A stretch of DNA of 64,000 bases from Actinokineospora fastidiosa (lineage in GTDB: Bacteria; Actinomycetota; Actinomycetes; Mycobacteriales; Pseudonocardiaceae), in assembly GCF_014648415.1 (NCBI RefSeq), contig NZ_BMRB01000010.1, positions 62,001-126,000 on the forward strand, in the 5' to 3' direction. The position numbers and the translations under genes are program-made. Shown here piece after piece: positions 60,323 to 64,000 of this stretch. The notes beneath the pieces were generated by a model. The model had not been told where the DNA came from and ran no database searches. It saw only the letters and a program-made list of their open reading frames with translations. Position 1 is the stretch's first letter. The number at the start of each line of letters is the position of its first letter.

Positions 60323-61627
60323 GTGGTGGACCCGGGCGCGATCGCCTACGCGGGGATCGGCGTCGCGACCCTGTTGGCCGCGATGCTGCCGCGGGTCCTG
60401 GGCCGGGCCCCGGTCTCGATGCCGATGGTGTTCCTGGCCGCGGGCGCGCTCGCGTTCACGGTGTTCGAGCCCTTGCCCGACCCCGACCCGATCCGGCACG
60501 GCACGGTCGTCGTCCACCTCACCGAGCTGTGCGTGATCATCTCCCTGATGGGCGCGGGGCTCGCGCTCAACCGGCCGCTGGGCCTGCGGCGCTGGTCGTC
60601 GACGTGGCGTCTGCTGGGCATCACGATGCCGCTGACGATGCTGGCCGTCGGGCTGCTGGGCTGGGGCGTGCTCGGCTGGGGCGTGGCGGCGTCGGTGCTG
60701 CTCGCCGCGGTGCTGGCCCCCACCGACCCGGTGCTGGCCAGCGAGGTCCAGGTGGCCGAGCCGGTGGAGGACGCCGACGACCCCGGCTCGGTGGAGGACG
60801 AGGCGCGGTTCGCGCTGACCTCCGAGGCCGGGCTCAACGACGGGCTGGCGTTCCCCTTCACCTACGCCGCGGTGGCCATCAGCGTCGTCGGGGCGGCCCC
60901 GAGCGCCTGGGCGCCGCACTGGCTCGCGGTGGACGTGCTGTGGCGGCTCGCCTGCGGCCTCCTCGTCGGGCTGCTCATCGGGTGGGGGCTGCGCAAGCTG
61001 TTCTTCTCCGTGCCGTCGGAGAAGGTTCGACTGGCCGAGCACGCCGAGGGCTTCGTCGCGCTGGCCGCCACCTTCCTGGCGTACGGGCTCACCGAGCTGG
61101 CCGAGGGGTACGGCTTCGTCGCGGTCTTCGTGTGCGCGTGCACGATCAGGGCGGGGGAGCGCTCGCACGGCTACCAGCGCGTCCTGCACCGGTTCGTCGA
61201 GCAGGTCGAGCGCATGCTCACGGTGCTGCTGATCTTCCTGCTCGGCGGCGCGGCCGTCACCGGCCTGCTGGTGGGGACCGGGTGGCGGGAGGTCCTGGTC
61301 GCGCTGGCCGTCCTGCTCGTGGTGCGCCCGCTGGCGGGCGTGGTCGGCCTGGCCAGGGGCCGGACCGGCCCCCGGGAGCGCCTGGTCATCGCCTTCTTCG
61401 GGGTGCGGGGCATCGGCTCGCTGTTCTACGTCGCCTACGCCCTGGAGAACGGGCACTTCGGCGAGCAGGACACGATCTGGCGGGTGGTCGCCCTGGTGGT
61501 GATCGGCTCGATCGTCCTCCACGGCATCACCGCGAGCCCGTCCATGATGGTGCTGGACCGGCTGCGGGTGCGCGTCTCCCGCAACCGGCACGGCGACGAG
61601 GGCCAAGCGCCATCGACCCCTGTCTGA
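60323..61627 (+). CDS. CPA1-family cation/proton antiporter (NhaP type)
   Basis: 434 residues from a GTG with GAGAGGAG upstream. About twelve hydrophobic segments, with the CPA1 landmarks VLAPTDPVLASEV (TDP kink) and LTSEAGLNDGLAFPF (the ND ion-binding pair). It exchanges Na+ or K+ for H+ across the membrane. It ends within the first copy of a 16-bp tandem repeat. Confidence 0.93.
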   Translation: MVDPGAIAYAGIGVATLLAAMLPRVLGRAPVSMPMVFLAAGALAFTVFEPLPDPDPIRHGTVVVHLTELCVIISLMGAGLALNRPLGLRRWSSTWRLLGITMPLTMLAVGLLGWGVLGWGVAASVLLAAVLAPTDPVLASEVQVAEPVEDADDPGSVEDEARFALTSEAGLNDGLAFPFTYAAVAISVVGAAPSAWAPHWLAVDVLWRLACGLLVGLLIGWGLRKLFFSVPSEKVRLAEHAEGFVALAATFLAYGLTELAEGYGFVAVFVCACTIRAGERSHGYQRVLHRFVEQVERMLTVLLIFLLGGAAVTGLLVGTGWREVLVALAVLLVVRPLAGVVGLARGRTGPRERLVIAFFGVRGIGSLFYVAYALENGHFGEQDTIWRVVALVVIGSIVLHGITASPSMMVLDRLRVRVSRNRHGDEGQAPSTPV

Positions 61628-61648
61628 CTACGCCCCTGTCTGACTACG
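61617..61648. repeat. 16-bp tandem duplication spanning two convergent stops
   Basis: CCCCTGTCTGACTACG is perfectly duplicated. The first copy holds the antiporter TGA (61625-61627); the second holds the TAG of the leftward DUF2238 gene (61644-61646). Confidence 0.85.
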
Positions 61649-62279
61649 CCTCCCGGTCGACGAGCGCGATCTGCCGGTCGTGCACCCGGCCGAGGGCCAG
61701 CTGGGCCGCCAGCGCCCCGACCAGCGCGCAGGTCATGTCCCACTGGGCGTCGAACTCGTCGCCCTGGGTGCCGAGGTAGTCCTGGCCCGCCTGCCCGGTG
61801 AACGCCGCGGCCAGGGCCTCGACCAGCTCGAAGCCCCCGCTGACGCCGAGGCAGACGAGGGTGGTGACGCCCAGCAGCCACCACCCGGCGCGCAGCGGGG
61901 TGAGCCGGACCAGCAGCTCCCGCACCCCGATCGCGGCCACGGCGCCCTGGGCGACGTGGCCGATCCGGTCGTAGTGGTTGCGCTCGAAGCCGAACCAGTC
62001 CCGCATCCACTCGCCCAGCGGCACCTCGGCGTAGGTGTAGTGGGCGCCCAGCGCGATCAGCAGCGCGGCGATCGCCAGCGCCCGGTAGGCCAGCGGCGTG
62101 AGGCGGAACCGGGGGAAGGTCGGCACGAGGACCAGCAGGGCCAGCCCGATGGGGGCGACCTCCAGCACCCAGGTGCCGTACTCCCGGGCGCCGACGGCCG
62201 ACGCCGCCACCGCGGCGAGGACGACGGCCAGCAGGACCCGCGGCTCGTGGCGGAGCGTGCTCGGTTTCGTGTCGGGCAT
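61644..62279 (-). CDS. YjdF/DUF2238-family membrane protein
   Basis: 211 residues with six hydrophobic segments and the family core HYTYAEVPLGEWMRDWFGFERNHYDRIGH plus GDEFDAQWDMTCALVGALAAQ. This family of inner-membrane proteins has no established function. It converges with the antiporter gene. Confidence 0.88.
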   Translation of the reverse strand: MPDTKPSTLRHEPRVLLAVVLAAVAASAVGAREYGTWVLEVAPIGLALLVLVPTFPRFRLTPLAYRALAIAALLIALGAHYTYAEVPLGEWMRDWFGFERNHYDRIGHVAQGAVAAIGVRELLVRLTPLRAGWWLLGVTTLVCLGVSGGFELVEALAAAFTGQAGQDYLGTQGDEFDAQWDMTCALVGALAAQLALGRVHDRQIALVDREA

Positions 62280-62333
62280 ATCCGGACATACCCCCGATGG
62301 GGGTCAAGACCACGCTTTCGGCGCCGCGCATTT

Positions 62334-63506
62334 CTACCCGCGCGCGGCCAGGGCGACCTGGCGCACCGCGTCGGCGATGCGCTCGCCGCCCCGCCCGTCC
62401 CCGAACGGGGACGGCAGCTCCGCCAGACGGGCGCGCCGCTCGCCGTCGGCGAGCCAGTCCAGCGCGATCGCGGTGATGTCGTCGCCCGGTCCGACGAGCC
62501 TGCCGAAGTCCCGCAGCACCTCGGGGCGCTCCGTCGACCGGCGGACGACCAGGATCGGCCGCTTCACCACGGTCGCCTCCTCCTGCACGGCCCCGGAGTC
62601 GGAGACCAGCAGCCCGCAGTGCCGCGCCAGGGCGAGGAACTCCGAGTGCCAGAGCCGGTTCACCACGCGCACGTTCATCCCGGAGGCCAGCACCCCGGCG
62701 CGGATCGCCGCGGCCCTGGTGCGCGGGTGCGCGGCCAGCACCACCGGGTACCCGGCCTCGGCGACCCCGGAGAGCTGGTTCGTGATCGCGAACAGCGCCT
62801 CGTCGTCGGTGTTCTCCGGTCGGTCGAGGGTGGCCAGCACGTACCCGTCGGGCTCCAGGCCCCACTTCCGCACGACCGCGCGCCGCTGCGCCTCCGGCAT
62901 GAGCCGGTGGCGCACGGACTCCACCGTCGTGGTTCCGGTCAGCCTGATGTCCCGGTCGCCCAGCCCGTCGGCCTCCAGGTTGGCGACGGTGACCGGGGTC
63001 GGCGCGCACAGCACCTCCGCTGCCCGGTCGACGAGCACCCGGTTGTGCTCCTCGGGCTGACCGAGGTCCCGGCTGCGCAACCCGGCCTCCACGTGCACCA
63101 CCGGGACGCCGTGCGAGCGGGCCGCCAGCGCGCCCGCCAGCGCGGTGTCGGTCGCGCCCCGCACGACCACGACGTCCGGGCGGTCGGCGGCGAACACCTG
63201 GTCGAGCCGGTCCATCGCGGCGGCGAGCCTGCAGCTCCTGGACACCGCCTCCGCGCCGACGGCCGCCAGCGGGCCTGCCAGCCCCTCATCGCCGAGGAAC
63301 GCGGGGTCCGTCCGCCTGACGCGCACGACCCCGGCCAGGTCGCCGAGTTCGCGCATGACCGGGGCGAGGGCGAGGATCTCCGGCCGGGGCCCGAGGACCA
63401 TCGCCGCGCCGCCGCGGCGCGGTGCTGCGGGACGGGCCGGCGGGCGTCGGCGGGTGGGTCGTGCGGGTCGAGCGGCCTGCTGGATCATGGTCATGGTCAT
63501 GGTCAT
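62334..63506 (-). CDS. UDP-GlcNAc 2-epimerase paralogue with altered active site
   Basis: 390 residues; ATG 63506 has GGGAGA 5 nt upstream and lies in a run of four ATGACC units (MTMTMTM). A ~35-residue Arg/Pro-rich extension precedes the WecB/MnaA fold (LGPRPEILALAPVMREL, HVEAGLRSRDLGQPEEHNR, SDSGAVQEEAT, TERPEVLRDFG). Two expected catalytic residues differ: VHGDTTT is RGATDT here (Asp to Ala, near 118), and the HRxEN histidine is Asp (TLDRPEN, D228). E140 and the PEExNR glutamate remain. It may act on another NDP-sugar or lack epimerase activity. Confidence 0.85.
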   Translation of the reverse strand: MTMTMTMIQQAARPARPTRRRPPARPAAPRRGGAAMVLGPRPEILALAPVMRELGDLAGVVRVRRTDPAFLGDEGLAGPLAAVGAEAVSRSCRLAAAMDRLDQVFAADRPDVVVVRGATDTALAGALAARSHGVPVVHVEAGLRSRDLGQPEEHNRVLVDRAAEVLCAPTPVTVANLEADGLGDRDIRLTGTTTVESVRHRLMPEAQRRAVVRKWGLEPDGYVLATLDRPENTDDEALFAITNQLSGVAEAGYPVVLAAHPRTRAAAIRAGVLASGMNVRVVNRLWHSEFLALARHCGLLVSDSGAVQEEATVVKRPILVVRRSTERPEVLRDFGRLVGPGDDITAIALDWLADGERRARLAELPSPFGDGRGGERIADAVRQVALAARG

Positions 63507-63532
63507 GGTCGTCTCCCTGAGCCGGGGCGGTT

Positions 63533-63550
63533 GGTCTCCTCAAGGAGACC
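63533..63550 (-). promoter_or_regulatory. Leader hairpin upstream of the epimerase gene
   Basis: Perfect GGTCTCC-TCAA-GGAGACC, 7-bp stem and 4-nt loop, about 27 bp upstream of the ATG and before its ribosome site. Role unknown; the rest of the 162-bp gap shows no clear promoter. Confidence 0.35.
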
Positions 63551-63668
63551 TCGGTCAGGGGCCTGCCCGCGTCGTCCCGCGGTGACGGCTCGCCCCGGCT
63601 TGTGGACCCTGGTTGACACCATCCGATCGGGATCGCGCGAGTCGCCCCGGCACGGCCGGGGTGTTTCC

Positions 63669-64000
63669 ATGGTGTGGGTGGTGGAACATTGGCAACGCCT
63701 GTTCCGTTCGCGCAGGGCGCGCGACGTCATGGTCGCGCTGGTGATCGCCGGTCCCGCCGCCGTGGGACTGCTGACCGGCCTCTACCGCACGTCGCCCGCG
63801 CTGTCCCCGGCCGCGTTCGCCACGATCGCCGCGCTGTGCGCGATCGTGGTCGCGTTGTGGCGGCGGGAGTACGACTGGGCGGCCGTCGTGGTCGCCTGCG
63901 CCACGTTCGTGGTGACGGACCTGCCCTACCCGGTCTACGTGATGACCTTCTCGCTGACCCGGCGGCGGCGCTGGCTGCCCGCCGTCCTCAGCATGGGGGT
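63669..64000 (+). CDS. Membrane protein, 5' part only (possible DesK-type kinase)
   Basis: Open from ATG 63669 to the right edge (110 residues). After a basic start (HWQRLFRSRRARDV) come three or four hydrophobic segments (VMVALVIAGPAAVGLLTGLY, FATIAALCAIVVALW, WAAVVVACATFVVTDL, PVYVMTFSL) separated by short loops with RRREYDW and TRRRRWLP. This layout resembles the sensor part of DesK-type histidine kinases, but the catalytic domain lies outside the window. Confidence 0.6.
   Translation, partial: MVWVVEHWQRLFRSRRARDVMVALVIAGPAAVGLLTGLYRTSPALSPAAFATIAALCAIVVALWRREYDWAAVVVACATFVVTDLPYPVYVMTFSLTRRRRWLPAVLSMG

Noticed and set aside
63613-63641. TTGACA box before the right-edge membrane gene as a promoter
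   Set aside because: No acceptable -10 at 16-19 bp spacing, so not called.

Overview
The window is very GC-rich, uses GTG starts freely and packs genes with ATGA/GTGA overlaps. It encodes a mycothiol-type DsbA nitroreductase, actinobacterial two-component systems, LacI/ROK sugar regulators, and multimodular NRPS with an MbtH partner. This fits an antibiotic-producing actinomycete, most likely of the order Pseudonocardiales. No rRNA, tRNA, CRISPR array or transposase was seen.

Region 1 (1-24 kb) is the right-hand part of an NRPS cluster. It holds the 3' end of one synthetase (tail of an E domain, then C-A-T with a serine-type pocket), a 6426-residue five-module synthetase (CATE-CAT-CATE-CAT-CATE), a 20-codon bridging ORF, an MFS exporter and an MbtH-like protein. 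All are coupled by stop/start overlaps. Neither synthetase has a thioesterase and the last domain is an epimerase, so release must occur in trans. Pockets suggest Ser, three related residues with two acidic pocket positions (possibly basic side chains), then two equivalent hydrophobic residues, with D configuration at modules 1, 3 and 5 of the large protein.

Region 2 (24-34.7 kb) is mixed: a membrane protein, a flavin monooxygenase with its TetR regulator and an operator-like palindrome, a secreted trypsin-like protease with a P-domain, and a TerC-family protein behind a well-formed yybP-ykoY (manganese) riboswitch whose switching helix covers the ribosome binding site. Then come small secreted/membrane proteins and an M15 D,D-carboxypeptidase next to an OmpR-type two-component pair. 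A decayed stretch follows, with a methionyl-tRNA synthetase N-terminal remnant and degenerate repeats.

Region 3 (34.7-50.5 kb) is transport and plant-polymer use: a chloramphenicol-type MFS exporter, a cytoplasmic SxxK serine hydrolase, a ROK regulator with a Gfo/Idh/MocA dehydrogenase and a sugar ABC importer, a MetNIQ-type importer read leftward behind two tiny leader ORFs, and a GH10 xylanase facing a GH62 arabinofuranosidase with a divergent LacI regulator and a LacI-type operator.

Region 4 (50.5-56 kb) is a compact candidate locus for an isopeptide homopolymer: a PadR regulator with palindromic operators, a Pls-type (epsilon-poly-lysine synthetase-like) membrane NRPS, and directly downstream an M1 metallopeptidase that could degrade the polymer. 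Region 5 (56-64 kb) is general physiology: DUF2306, a NarL/DesK-type two-component system, an MmpS-like lipoprotein-free anchored protein, an Rv2466c-like nitroreductase, a CPA1 antiporter, a YjdF/DUF2238 protein, a UDP-GlcNAc 2-epimerase paralogue with altered active-site residues, and the start of another membrane protein running off the right edge.
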